Counted from the stretch's first letter, positions 15,081 to 22,975 are shown. The stretch: DNA of 35,343 nucleotides from Firmicutes bacterium UBA4882 (GCA_002399265.1 DHDG01000063.1:362-35704); one strand, 5' to 3'. Translations and numbers: made by a program. Notes: a model not told the origin generated them from the letters alone.

Positions 15081-16790
15081 ATGATAAAATTGGCTTTAAA
15101 GCGAAAAGCAGCCAAGGCACCAAACACACCAAAAACACCGGAAGAGAACGGCGTACCCAGAGGGTTGAGGCTGGTTGGTAAAACCCTTTCCAGCCAAGTC
15201 CGGGTATCCTTTGGTATGTTGATCGTTCTTTCGCTGGTGTCTTTGTTAGTGATTATTGTTTTAGGACTGATGATCAGCGCACTGGCCAACACGATGGAAG
15301 TAGAGCGTATTCCCTTTGCACAGGAAATGGTGCGTATCGACCAATCCCTGGATGACTTCTATTCTAATGTTACTGACTATGGCTTGGGCATTTCCAGTGG
15401 ATATTTCTCTGCTCAAACCACATATCAAACACTGCACTATGCCGTAGCAAGAGCATTGGAGATTACCACCAACGAAGGATTCAAGAGCATTTTGAACATC
15501 TCATTGCAGAATTTGGAACAGCTGAATGAGTTGTTGGTTACTGTGGACCTCAGTGCGCCAGATGCCGGAGCGTTGCAGATCGCTGAAATGGACGGAATTT
15601 TCGTTGAAATGACAGCTGACATTCTTCCGATTGTTGAAATGGCGTGGACCACTCTGCAAGATGATTCAAAGACTACAGTGCAGTTGACCAGATGGCTGCG
15701 TTATTCTTCATACGGCTTGGCTGCGCTAGTGTTTATTGTTGGAGTAATCGCGTCAACCTGGACCAGCAAGGCGCTGTCCTTTGTCAGTAAACAGGTTAAT
15801 AGCTCTAATGAGCAAATCCGTAAGAGAGCGTTTGATGCGGCTGCTTCTGCGGAAGAAGTAGCTTCTTCGGCGGATCAAATCACGCATGCCATGGAGGAAG
15901 TAGCCGCTTCAGTGGAGCAGGTAACTGTCGGCAGCGGGCAGTCGGCTTCCGCCACTCAGGAAATCTCCAATATGATGTCGCGCATTCACCAAATGGTTCA
16001 GCAGATCGCGTCTGGCGCCGACCGGACCCTGCGTGAGTTTAGCGTTTTTTCGGAACGTGTTGCCAAAACTGAAGAAGTGGCTTCTCGCGGTCAGGTTATG
16101 GCGGAAGCAACAGACGTCGCCATTAAGGCGGCCTTTGAATCCGAACAGGGTGCCAGCGCCGGTTTGCAGCGACTTAACGAAGAAGTACTCCGTATCAACG
16201 AAATCCTGACATTCATCAAGAATATCAGTACGCAAACCGAGTTGTTGGCGCTAAATGCTTCTATCGAAGCCGCCCGTGCCAAAGAACATGGACGGGGATT
16301 CGCGGTTGTTGCGGACGAGATTAAAAAGCTCTCTAACCAAAGCAGTCAGTATACGCAACAAATCTCTGAAATCATTGATCATATCAACCAAGTTCATGAG
16401 CAGATTGTGGCTGAATTTGGTCAAAACCTCGCCTCATCGCAAGTGGTTGTGCAGCAGGCCTCTTCACTGAAGGATGGTTTCATTGAATTTGCCAATGGCC
16501 TCAGAAAGATGAAAGCCAATATGATTCAGTTGGTTGAAATCGCGAAGGGGCAATACGATACGACGAAGGATTCCTCCCTCTTGGCCGACCGCGTGCTGGC
16601 TTCTACCGAGCAAATCGCAGCCCAGGTTGAGCAAGTGAGCGCGGCCATGGAAGAACTGGGTGCTACAGTTCAAGAGGTTCTGGCGGCTTCTGAGGAAATG
16701 CGCGCCAACGCGGTGACACAGGTGGAATCAGCTACCGAACTGAATACCATCACTGACAGCGTGGCAGAAGAAATCAAGCGGTTAGTCTGA
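15081..16790 (+). CDS. Methyl-accepting chemotaxis protein
   Basis: Transmembrane chemoreceptor signalling to CheA/CheW. A cytoplasmic N-terminal tail of about 40 residues is followed by membrane segment 1 (about 45-68), a sensor domain of about 135 residues outside the membrane, and membrane segment 2 (about 205-226). The signalling domain has the conserved hairpin tip QTELLALNASIEAARAKEHG (about 385-404) and GFAVVADEIKKLS. I see no clear HAMP domain between segment 2 and the coiled coil, and no C-terminal CheR-tethering pentapeptide. The start is uncertain: the ATG at 15081 touches the GAAGGG site, and a TTG at 15090 has better spacing. It stands alone between two terminators. The ligand is unknown. 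Confidence 0.9.
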   Translation: MIKLALKRKAAKAPNTPKTPEENGVPRGLRLVGKTLSSQVRVSFGMLIVLSLVSLLVIIVLGLMISALANTMEVERIPFAQEMVRIDQSLDDFYSNVTDYGLGISSGYFSAQTTYQTLHYAVARALEITTNEGFKSILNISLQNLEQLNELLVTVDLSAPDAGALQIAEMDGIFVEMTADILPIVEMAWTTLQDDSKTTVQLTRWLRYSSYGLAALVFIVGVIASTWTSKALSFVSKQVNSSNEQIRKRAFDAAASAEEVASSADQITHAMEEVAASVEQVTVGSGQSASATQEISNMMSRIHQMVQQIASGADRTLREFSVFSERVAKTEEVASRGQVMAEATDVAIKAAFESEQGASAGLQRLNEEVLRINEILTFIKNISTQTELLALNASIEAARAKEHGRGFAVVADEIKKLSNQSSQYTQQISEIIDHINQVHEQIVAEFGQNLASSQVVVQQASSLKDGFIEFANGLRKMKANMIQLVEIAKGQYDTTKDSSLLADRVLASTEQIAAQVEQVSAAMEELGATVQEVLAASEEMRANAVTQVESATELNTITDSVAEEIKRLV

Positions 16791-16880
16791 TAATCTAAAC
16801 CAGGCGATAAAGCATCCATAAGGTACCACACGCAAAAATCAGCAAAAAAAGAATTAATCCTGAAACTTATTAGTAAGCAG

Positions 16881-16917
16881 CCCGGTCTTAGAGGATAATG
16901 AAGACCGGGTTGTTTTT
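16881..16917 (+). terminator. Intrinsic terminator of the chemoreceptor gene
   Basis: CCCGGTCTT (16881-16889) pairs with AAGACCGGG (16901-16909), followed by TTGTTTTT. Confidence 0.85.
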
Positions 16918-17015
16918 ATGAACACGAACTGTTGTTTTGTCAGGAGCTTTTTTCGCAGCATTAAAAAGGATTTTCTCCGCAGATCAAGAACTTAAACATG
17001 CAGATTTTGATCCGC

Positions 17016-17060
17016 GGAGCGCAATGGAGCGCATCGCAATGGAGCGCAATGGAGCGCAAT
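17016..17060 (+). repeat. Tandem GGAGCGCAAT repeats before the ATP-grasp gene
   Basis: Four 10-base units (one altered to GGAGCGCATC and followed by an extra GCAAT) end 34 bases before the start codon, in the probable 5' leader. The rest of the 304-base gap holds the terminator above and nothing else I can name. Confidence 0.75.
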
Positions 17061-17094
17061 CCACAAATTGTAAAGAAGGAAGAAGGTACGCATC

Positions 17095-18369
17095 ATGAGA
17101 GCATTTGTCACTGGCATGATGACTCCATATGGCCTTTTTACAGTCAGGCGCCTGGCGGAGCTGGGCTATGAAGTCACAGCCGCCGGGTGCAGTGGCTGGG
17201 ATTATGCCATGTATTCCAAGGGCGTCAAAAAACGTTTGAAGTTTCCTTCAGCGCGTTATGAGCCGATTCGTTATGCTGATGCCGTTATTAATGAGTTAAA
17301 AAATGGTAATTATGATATCTATGTGCCTACTTTCGAGGATGGCTTTGTCATGTCATATTTTCGCGATGAAATTGCCAAATACACCAAGACATTACTGATG
17401 CCATTCAAAGACATTATGACGGCGCACGACAAAGGTGTTATGCGGGACATTGCCACGAAAATCGGTGTCAGCGTACCGAATCCGACCTATGTTCCTAAGA
17501 CCATGGAAGAAGCGCTCGCGATCCTGGCGAAGATTGACTATCCCGTTGTTTTGAAACAACGGCGTGCCTGTGGAGCTCATGGGCAGCAGATCGTGCAGGA
17601 TCCTCAAAAACTAATCCCACTTTATCGTAGTATTGTCGAGGAGTACCATTTAACCGATCAGGAGTTACCGATTATCCAGCGTTTCGTCAATGGGCCGCAG
17701 ATTTGCACAGTCGGTTTGGCCTATAAGGGGGAACTGGTGGGACAAGTGGCTTTTAAATCGCTCAGGACACAGCCCCGCGACGGCGGCACTACCGCACTCA
17801 AAGAGATTGTCGACAGTCCACTGGCATTTCGTTACGATGCCGCTTTGGTAAAGAAGCTGAACTGGTCTGGCTTTTTCTGCAGCGATTATTTGACCGATGA
17901 GACGGGGGACCTGAACTTTATTGACTGCAATCCCAGAATGGCCCCGGGGATTATTCTCGGCTATAACGGCGGGATTGACATGCTGTCCGCTTATGTGGAT
18001 CTGGCGCTAGGGAAAGAAGTCGGACCACTCACGCCGCCGAAAGCGGGCACGCTGGGACGGATGCAATTCCTTGATTTGGGTTGGCTGCTCGATTCATTGA
18101 TGGATAAGAGTTATACTTTCTCCATGAAGGTTAATGCCTGGAAAGAGTGGCGAGACCACCGCGGTCAAAAAATTAAGGATGACGTGCTTTCTTGGAGCGA
18201 TGTCAAACCGGGTTTGATGCTCTACTGGTTCATCATTACCAGGCTTGGCCCCTTGCTTTCTCCGCACCAGGGTGAAGTCTTTCTTGAGAATTCACTGTTT
18301 GACGAAGCCCGCTTTTACGCTCAATTAGCCGAAATTCCCGTGAAACAAGCTGCAGCGGCTTCGGTATAG
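17095..18369 (+). CDS. ATP-grasp domain carboxylate ligase of unknown substrate
   Basis: A 424-aa ATP-grasp enzyme that would activate a carboxylate with ATP and join it to an amine or thiol. The N-terminal pre-ATP-grasp fold reads MRAFVTGMMTPYGLFTVRRL, a nucleotide-fold-like start similar to the CarB/PurK group. The central lobe has YPVVLKQRRACGAHGQQIV (about residues 154-172), with a lysine expected to bind ATP. The metal site is in GDLNFIDCNPRMAPG (about 276-290), where the FIDCNPR pattern supplies Asp/Asn ligands. About 115 C-terminal residues are not recognised. The ATG at 17095 follows AAGAAGGAAGAAGG. The product is unknown. The methyltransferase gene lies 250 bases downstream on the same strand, so a link is possible but not shown. 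Confidence 0.8.
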   Translation: MRAFVTGMMTPYGLFTVRRLAELGYEVTAAGCSGWDYAMYSKGVKKRLKFPSARYEPIRYADAVINELKNGNYDIYVPTFEDGFVMSYFRDEIAKYTKTLLMPFKDIMTAHDKGVMRDIATKIGVSVPNPTYVPKTMEEALAILAKIDYPVVLKQRRACGAHGQQIVQDPQKLIPLYRSIVEEYHLTDQELPIIQRFVNGPQICTVGLAYKGELVGQVAFKSLRTQPRDGGTTALKEIVDSPLAFRYDAALVKKLNWSGFFCSDYLTDETGDLNFIDCNPRMAPGIILGYNGGIDMLSAYVDLALGKEVGPLTPPKAGTLGRMQFLDLGWLLDSLMDKSYTFSMKVNAWKEWRDHRGQKIKDDVLSWSDVKPGLMLYWFIITRLGPLLSPHQGEVFLENSLFDEARFYAQLAEIPVKQAAAASV

Positions 18370-18403
18370 TCAAAGTTAGAGACGAAAGTATTTTGGATGG
18401 CAG

Positions 18404-18436
18404 AATCCGGTTTTTGCTGTTGGCAGAAACCGGATT
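18404..18436. repeat. Inverted repeat downstream of the ATP-grasp gene
   Basis: Perfect 10-bp arms AATCCGGTTT and AAACCGGATT enclose 13 bases. There is no T-run after the stem, so terminator function is doubtful. Each half also starts with GGCAGAA, which gives a direct repeat inside the inverted one. Confidence 0.55.
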
Positions 18437-18619
18437 ACCTTTGCCAAAATGGTTTGAAAGACAAAGTAATAATCGAATGGATAGCATAATGCGCGCATTA
18501 GCATAGCTCAATACTTTTCACAGATGTGATGGTCGCTCGTTCTATCCTCGTAACACTCATAATAATAATGAGCAAACGGCGCAAAGTAATATGGCATTAG
18601 AGAGATATGAGACGAATAG

Positions 18620-19405
18620 ATGAAGGATGTGTTGTCAGTGCAGGAGGCACCTGCAACGAAGGCGAAAGACGACAAAATGAGGGACTTGTTCGAACAGGTT
18701 GCTCCCTCCTATGATTCGGTTACCGCGATAGTCAGCTTGGGCATGGACCGGCGCTGGAGAAAAAAGGCGGTCGGCTACTTGGCTAAGATGATGGGGCAAC
18801 CGCGACAGGGACCGCGATCGAAACCGCAACAGGAACCGCGCGAAATTCTGGATGCCTGTTGTGGCACAGGTGAACTGACTTTTCTGTTGGCGGGCGCATT
18901 CCCAGAGGCAGCGCTGACCGGGATTGACTTTTCGGACGCCATGATTATGAGGGCCAAACACAAAATGCTACGCGCTGGGGAAAAGAGGGGAGTGCAACCC
19001 GCGCGTATTAAGTTTCTACAGGCAGACATGAATGGCCTGCCATTTGCCGATCGGCGCTTTGATCTAGTTACGGTGGCATTCGGATTGCGCAATAGTGTTT
19101 GTTGTCAGCAGAGTCTGGCGGAGCTCAGACGTGTTTTAAGACCAGGTGGCGTATTATCCGTATTGGATTGCGTAACTCCCCGACGCAGTTTGGCCAACAG
19201 CATTTGTCGCTGCTATTATCACAACTGGGTGCCGTTTGTCGGGAGCCTGGTGCGTAGCCGGCATCAATATGCCCATTTGCCCGATTCTATCGAAAAGTTT
19301 GGCGATCCGGACGACGTCACGAGATTGCTGCGCGAAACCGGGTTCGCAGACGTAGCCCTGCAGCCAATTTTCCGTGACATCATCTGCCATTTCATCGCTA
19401 CCTGA
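18620..19405 (+). CDS. MenG/UbiE-like SAM-dependent methyltransferase
   Basis: Class I methyltransferase. Motif I is ILDACCGTGELTFLLAG, followed by GIDFSDAMI, ADMNGLPFADRRFDLVTVAFGLRN and VLRPGGVLSVLD. The AFGLRN and LPDSIEKFGDPDDV motifs are typical of quinone C-methyltransferases (demethylmenaquinone to menaquinone). Differences from the family: a proline/arginine/glutamine-rich insertion near residues 58-73, made by two 18-base near-repeats at 18799-18816 and 18823-18840; a SVCCQQ segment after GLRN; and a C-terminus that ends IICHFIAT without the usual GIVAIHxG-like end. The ribosome-binding site is weak. It could be the menaquinone enzyme or a divergent relative with another substrate. 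Confidence 0.75.
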   Translation: MKDVLSVQEAPATKAKDDKMRDLFEQVAPSYDSVTAIVSLGMDRRWRKKAVGYLAKMMGQPRQGPRSKPQQEPREILDACCGTGELTFLLAGAFPEAALTGIDFSDAMIMRAKHKMLRAGEKRGVQPARIKFLQADMNGLPFADRRFDLVTVAFGLRNSVCCQQSLAELRRVLRPGGVLSVLDCVTPRRSLANSICRCYYHNWVPFVGSLVRSRHQYAHLPDSIEKFGDPDDVTRLLRETGFADVALQPIFRDIICHFIAT

Positions 19406-19414
19406 GCTATCCAT

Positions 19415-19463
19415 GGGGGACAGTCCTATTCGGATCAAAATGACCCCATTGGGAACTGCCCCC
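19415..19463. repeat. Degenerate inverted repeat (GGGGACAG type)
   Basis: GGGGGACAGTCC at 19415-19426 faces GGGAACTGCCCCC at 19451-19463 with mismatches. The layout recalls the palindromic elements at 7804 and 25660, but the core differs, so it may be an old copy of a related family. Confidence 0.4.
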
Positions 19464-19489
19464 AAAGGATCGCACCAGGCTCAAATAAA

Positions 19490-19516
19490 AAAACTGTCCG
19501 ATGAAGGACAGTTTTT
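19490..19516. terminator. Bidirectional terminator between the methyltransferase and zinc-ribbon genes
   Basis: AAAACTGTCC (19490-19499) pairs with GGACAGTTTT (19506-19515), with A-runs on one side and T-runs on the other, so it can serve both convergent genes. Confidence 0.85.
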
Positions 19517-19539
19517 GTGCTTGATCGGATGGGTTGGTT

Positions 19540-19839
19540 TTAGCGGCGGTTGCGATCAAAGCAGTCGCGGCAGTAAACCGGACGGTCTGAACTCGGGCGG
19601 AACGGGACTTCGGTCTCTACGCCACAAGCGGCGCAGGTTGCCGGGAACATTTCACGGCGACCACCGCTGTTGCGGTTACCCATTCTCGAGTTCCCCTGTG
19701 CTTTACGAGCGGCTCTGCAAGCCGGGCAGCGACCGGGTTCGTTGGTGAAGCCCTTTTGTGCGTAGAAATCTTGCTCGGAAGCAGTGAATACGAACTCGGC
19801 ACCACAATCGCGACAGGTAAGGGTTTTGTCAGAATACAT
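19540..19839 (-). CDS. Small zinc-ribbon protein (CxxC-x17-CxxC type)
   Basis: A 99-aa protein with two zinc-binding units. The first is LTCRDCGAEF with GRCPACR. The second is CAAC followed by exactly 17 residues and CRDC, the spacing that defines the CxxC-x17-CxxC family. The two are joined by a basic, glycine- and asparagine-rich linker. It has no signal peptide. The ATG at 19839 follows GAGGAGGTC. The first ribbon resembles those of proteins that bind nucleic acids or ribosomes, but the function is unknown. It is a single gene divergent from the hydrogenase-regulator operon. Confidence 0.85.
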   Translation of the reverse strand: MYSDKTLTCRDCGAEFVFTASEQDFYAQKGFTNEPGRCPACRAARKAQGNSRMGNRNSGGRREMFPATCAACGVETEVPFRPSSDRPVYCRDCFDRNRR

Positions 19840-20016
19840 CGTTCGACCTCCTCAACTTTGCTCATTTGTAGGCAGTTTAGCTCCAACCCGCATCCTTTTT
19901 GAGAGGGCCAAACGATCCTATTTGAGCTCCATCCCTATTTTACTACTATTGGTTGCGGAACAATAGACATTTTTGCACATTTTAAAAAAGAAATTTTCGT
20001 GACCAGCTACCTCCTA

Positions 20017-20045
20017 TTGCAAAATACCAGATAAACCCTTAAAAT
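20017..20045 (+). promoter_or_regulatory. Candidate promoter of the TM1266/ABC-transporter operon
   Basis: TTGCAA at 20017-20022 and TAAAAT at 20040-20045 are 17 bases apart. The start would be near 20052, giving a leader of about 175 bases. The rest of the gap from 19840 to 20016 is AT-rich and should hold the divergent zinc-ribbon promoter; I could not pick one. Confidence 0.5.
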
Positions 20046-20051
20046 AGGGAT

Positions 20052-20203
20052 GTAAAGCTAAAATTCCCTTAGGAGCAAGAATCAATTTTAGCCTATTCTT
20101 TCTCCACAGGGTCAACTTTATTCAGACCTGAGGCCAAGGCACTGCCTGAAGCAAAGGTATTCAGCGCAATCTGTCCGCCAAGGCCTATCTATTAAGATAG
20201 GTC
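20052..20203 (+). ncRNA. Candidate structured leader (possible orphan riboswitch or attenuator)
   Basis: GCTAAAATT (20057-20065) pairs with AATTTTAGC (20084-20092). Further down, ACAG near 20106 can pair with CTGT near 20171 and enclose three small hairpins: GGTC with GACC, AGGC with GCCT, and TGAA with TTCA. AGACC and AGGCC near 20125-20135 could also pair with the terminator arms, which would give an alternative fold. I compared it by eye with the TPP, cobalamin, SAM, c-di-GMP, THF, fluoride and molybdenum-cofactor classes and found no match. The pairs are short, so the fold is a hypothesis. Confidence 0.4.
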
Positions 20204-20211
20204 TTTTTTTT
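20182..20211 (+). terminator. Leader terminator abutting the ribosome-binding site
   Basis: CCTATCT (20184-20190) pairs with AGATAGG (20195-20201), extended by G-T and G-C pairs, around an ATTA loop. A run of eight T follows at 20204-20211. The GGAGGTGAT ribosome-binding site of the next gene begins at the next base, so this is a terminator inside a leader rather than the end of an upstream gene: the upstream gene is divergent. Confidence 0.8.
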
Positions 20212-20227
20212 GGAGGTGATTCTTGAT

Positions 20228-20482
20228 ATGGCAGAGAGCCGGATTGGGGTAATTGCAGTCGTAATCGAAAACCCCGGGGCAGTGCAGGAACAACTCAATC
20301 ACTACATCAGCGCAGCTGGGCATTTCATCATTGGCCGCATGGGGGTTCCCCACCGTGAAAACAACGCGTCCGTTTTGGCATTGCTCGTTGATGGAACAAC
20401 CGATGCCATTAACTCGCTCACCGGGCAGCTAGGTTCATTGCCCGGAGTAAGCGTTAGATCGGCTTTGACTAAAGAAAGATAA
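20228..20482 (+). CDS. TM1266-family iron-only hydrogenase system regulator
   Basis: An 84-aa ferredoxin-like (ACT/NikR-like) protein. The diagnostic stretches are RIGVIAVVIENPGAVQEQLN, then HFIIGRMGVPHRENNASVLA, LLVDGTTDAINSLTGQLG and LPGVSVRSAL. This family is named for its usual neighbourhood with [FeFe]-hydrogenase maturation genes; the biochemical role is not established as far as I know. The ATG at 20228 follows GGAGGTGAT at the right spacing, so the upstream in-frame codons are excluded. It is the first gene of an operon with an ABC importer, 25 bases upstream of the binding-protein gene. No hydrogenase or hydE/hydF/hydG gene is in the window. Confidence 0.88.
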   Translation: MAESRIGVIAVVIENPGAVQEQLNHYISAAGHFIIGRMGVPHRENNASVLALLVDGTTDAINSLTGQLGSLPGVSVRSALTKER

Positions 20483-20507
20483 AATGATAAATAGGGAGGT
20501 AATTATT

Positions 20508-21494
20508 ATGCGCAAAAACTCATCTCTTATTGCCGTGCTCATGCTTGTATTAATGATAGCTGTAATCGCAGCAGGTTCCGGTAATTTCGGCCAAGCTGCC
20601 GAGCCAATTAACATCAATATCATGGCCTTGTCCGGCACAACTGGTTTATCAATGGTGAAAATGTTCGAGGACAATCCAGTGCTAAGCACTGGCGTAAATG
20701 TTACTTATTCAATTGTCAGCAATCCGCAACAGATGACCGCCAAAATCATCTCAGGAGAAGCTGACATCGCTGCCGTACCTACCAATACTGCTGCTTTATT
20801 GTATAATAAGGGTATTGCCATTAAAATTGGTGCGATCACAAACTGGGGCGTTACTTATCTGGCCGGCCGGGATTTATCAGTGAAGAAATGGACGGACTTG
20901 AAAGGGAAAACCATTGCCGTTACTGGAAAAGGTGCAACTCCCGATATCCTGTTTCGTCGTTTCCTGAAGGCCAACGGGCTGGATCCTGAACGTGACGTTA
21001 AGCTGGAATACTACCCGACACCAGCTGAGCTCGCCCAGCTGGTCATTGCGGAAAAAACCGATTTGGCTGTTATTCCTGAACCCTGGGTTACTGAAGTGAT
21101 GTTGCGGTCTCCCTCCGCACGCGTGTTGCTCGATTTCCAAGAGGAGTGGAAACGTCTCGAAAATAGAAAGGAATCCTATCCCCAGAGTTGCCTGGTAGTC
21201 AGCACCAAATTGTATCAAGAGCACCCCGAGGCAGTCAAAACTTTCTTGCAGCAAGCTGGATTGGCCAGCGACTGGGTTAACGACAACCGGGCACAGGCCG
21301 GCATCCTGGCCGAAAAATTCGTCAAGATTTCAGCCAATGCCGCCACCGATGCCATCCCGCGCTGCAATTTCCGTTTCGCGATTGCCAGCTCGGTCAAAAA
21401 CGAGGTAGACTATTTTCTAAATAGCCTGTTCGAGTTTGATCCGGAGTTTTTGGGAGGAAAGCTGCCTGATGCCGCGTTCTATTTGCCGCAATAA
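20508..21494 (+). CDS. NitT/TauT-type ABC transporter substrate-binding protein
   Basis: Periplasmic binding protein of the SsuA/TauA/ThiY-like class. The signal peptide (about residues 1-30) ends near QAAEP and has no lipobox cysteine. The mature protein shows DIAAVPTNTAALLYNKGIAI, then WTDLKGKTIAVTGKGATPDI and LAVIPEPWVTEVM, all typical of the class, in which a short ligand is bound between two lobes. The start ATG at 20508 follows GGGAGGT. The ligand could be a sulfonate, a pyrimidine, an amine or an unknown compound; the residues do not decide. It lies between the TM1266 gene and the permease gene, overlapping the latter by 26 bases. Confidence 0.88.
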   Translation: MRKNSSLIAVLMLVLMIAVIAAGSGNFGQAAEPININIMALSGTTGLSMVKMFEDNPVLSTGVNVTYSIVSNPQQMTAKIISGEADIAAVPTNTAALLYNKGIAIKIGAITNWGVTYLAGRDLSVKKWTDLKGKTIAVTGKGATPDILFRRFLKANGLDPERDVKLEYYPTPAELAQLVIAEKTDLAVIPEPWVTEVMLRSPSARVLLDFQEEWKRLENRKESYPQSCLVVSTKLYQEHPEAVKTFLQQAGLASDWVNDNRAQAGILAEKFVKISANAATDAIPRCNFRFAIASSVKNEVDYFLNSLFEFDPEFLGGKLPDAAFYLPQ

Positions 21495-22254
21495 GCATAA
21501 CAAGAATAATAAGCGCAACAAGTTTATTACTGTCGCATTTTCCCTTGCATTAGTGTTTGCTGTTTGGGCTATCGCAGCCCGCCTGGTCGGGAAGGATATC
21601 CTTCTTCCCGGCCCGGTGACGTCATTCCGCGCTTTGGCCGGCATGATGCGCCAGCCGCAGTTTTGGTCCAATTATTGGACCTCTTTTCTGCGGGGACTGA
21701 CCGGCTTTGGCATAGCTTTCGTTTCTGGCACCTTTATGGGGATGTTAACCGGCTTGAACGCTTCTGTGGGAGCGCTTTTCAGGCCGGTTCTTGCTGCTAT
21801 CAGGAGCACTCCTTCGATGTCTTTTATTCTGCTGGCACTAATCTGGTTTCGATCTGAAACGGTGGTGCTGTTCGTTACATTTATGGTTGTTTTTCCGATC
21901 GTTGCGCAAAATGTGGCGGAAGGAACCGCCCAGATCGACCGCGACTTAATCGATATGGCTGGGGTTTATAAGGTTTCTTCCTGGCGGGTCTTGTGGGAAA
22001 TCCGCGTCCCGGCGATGCTGCCCTACTTAGCTGCCGCTGCCGCCACTGGCATCGGATTGACCTGGAAAGTACTGATTTCTGCAGAAGTGCTGGCCAGCCC
22101 TGTCTTGGGCATTGGAGCACAAATGGATCGCGCGCGTGTGTTTCTGAATACTCCGGAAGTATTTGCCTGGACCGCGGTTGTTGTGATCACAGGCTTTCTG
22201 TTTGACTGGGTACTTGATACGGTAGTCCGCAAAAAACTGTTTTTCTGGAAATGA
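21469..22254 (+). CDS. NitT/TauT-type ABC transporter permease
   Basis: Inner-membrane channel of about 261 aa with six predicted helices. It shows PGPVTSFRALAGMM near the N-terminus, typical of SsuC/TauC relatives, and the ATPase-contact loop DMAGVYKVSSWRVLWEIRVPAMLPYL. The ATG at 21469 follows GGGAGGAAA, which lies inside the end of the binding-protein gene. The 26-base overlap suggests coupled translation. An earlier in-frame ATG at 21436 lacks a site. The N-terminal tail is rich in lysine and asparagine (RNKHNKNNKRNK). Confidence 0.9.
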   Translation: MPRSICRNKHNKNNKRNKFITVAFSLALVFAVWAIAARLVGKDILLPGPVTSFRALAGMMRQPQFWSNYWTSFLRGLTGFGIAFVSGTFMGMLTGLNASVGALFRPVLAAIRSTPSMSFILLALIWFRSETVVLFVTFMVVFPIVAQNVAEGTAQIDRDLIDMAGVYKVSSWRVLWEIRVPAMLPYLAAAAATGIGLTWKVLISAEVLASPVLGIGAQMDRARVFLNTPEVFAWTAVVVITGFLFDWVLDTVVRKKLFFWK

Positions 22255-22264
22255 GGGTCCACCT

Positions 22265-22975
22265 TTGGAATTTACCATTGATCATCTTAAAAAAGCTTTC
22301 GGTGCCGTGCGCGTGTTCGATGATTTCTCGCTGGCAGTGCCCAGTAACGAAATCACGGCCATCCTTGGTCCCTCCGGATGTGGGAAAACCACTCTGTTGT
22401 CGCTGATTGCCGGCGTGCTCAGCCCTGATTCGGGAACGCTGCAAGGGATCCAAGGTAAGGAACTGAGCTATCTTTTTCAGGATGCACGCCTGATCCCATG
22501 GAAGACAGTTGCGCAAAATATCGCCTTTGTTTTGCAGGAACGCCTGCCATCCGCCCAAATCGACGCTCACGTCGCCTATTATCTTGATCAAATGGGACTA
22601 TCCGAATTAGGTTCACAATACCCGCATCGCATCAGCGGTGGGCAGCGCCAGAGAGCCGCGATGGCGCGAGCACTGGCCTTTCCCTCGCGCATTCTGCTGA
22701 TGGATGAACCGTTTAAATCCCTTGATTTGGGTTTGAAGCTGGATCTGCTTGCTTCATTTGTTAACAGCTGGGAAAAGGAACCGCGGACTGTCCTTTTGGT
22801 GACGCACGATGTCAAAGAGGCTATTATGCTGGCAGATACAATTCATGTTTTTACGAACAAGCCAGCCGTTATCAAAGCCAGCCATCGCATTGCCGTGCCA
22901 CGCCATCAACGACAGGATGATCTTAATCTGTTGGTAGCGGAGAAGCAAATCATTGATGAACTCACCGGCGGGTGA
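22265..22975 (+). CDS. NitT/TauT-type ABC transporter ATP-binding protein
   Basis: ATPase of the same importer. It has Walker A GPSGCGKTT (about residues 35-43), a Q-loop YLFQDARLIPW, the signature ISGGQRQR, Walker B ILLMDEPFKSLD and the H-loop VTHDVKEA. The TTG start at 22265 follows GAGGG within 8 bases and leaves a 10-base gap after the permease stop. A length of 236 aa is slightly short but complete. It is the last gene of the operon; no clear terminator follows before plsC, 87 bases downstream. Confidence 0.92.
   Translation: MEFTIDHLKKAFGAVRVFDDFSLAVPSNEITAILGPSGCGKTTLLSLIAGVLSPDSGTLQGIQGKELSYLFQDARLIPWKTVAQNIAFVLQERLPSAQIDAHVAYYLDQMGLSELGSQYPHRISGGQRQRAAMARALAFPSRILLMDEPFKSLDLGLKLDLLASFVNSWEKEPRTVLLVTHDVKEAIMLADTIHVFTNKPAVIKASHRIAVPRHQRQDDLNLLVAEKQIIDELTGG

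Noticed and set aside
20100..20180. Known riboswitch (TPP, cobalamin, c-di-GMP, SAM, molybdenum cofactor) in the leader
   Set aside because: A CACAGGG segment and a GCACTG segment recall the c-di-GMP and cobalamin classes, but the other conserved blocks are missing; only an unassigned structured leader is claimed.
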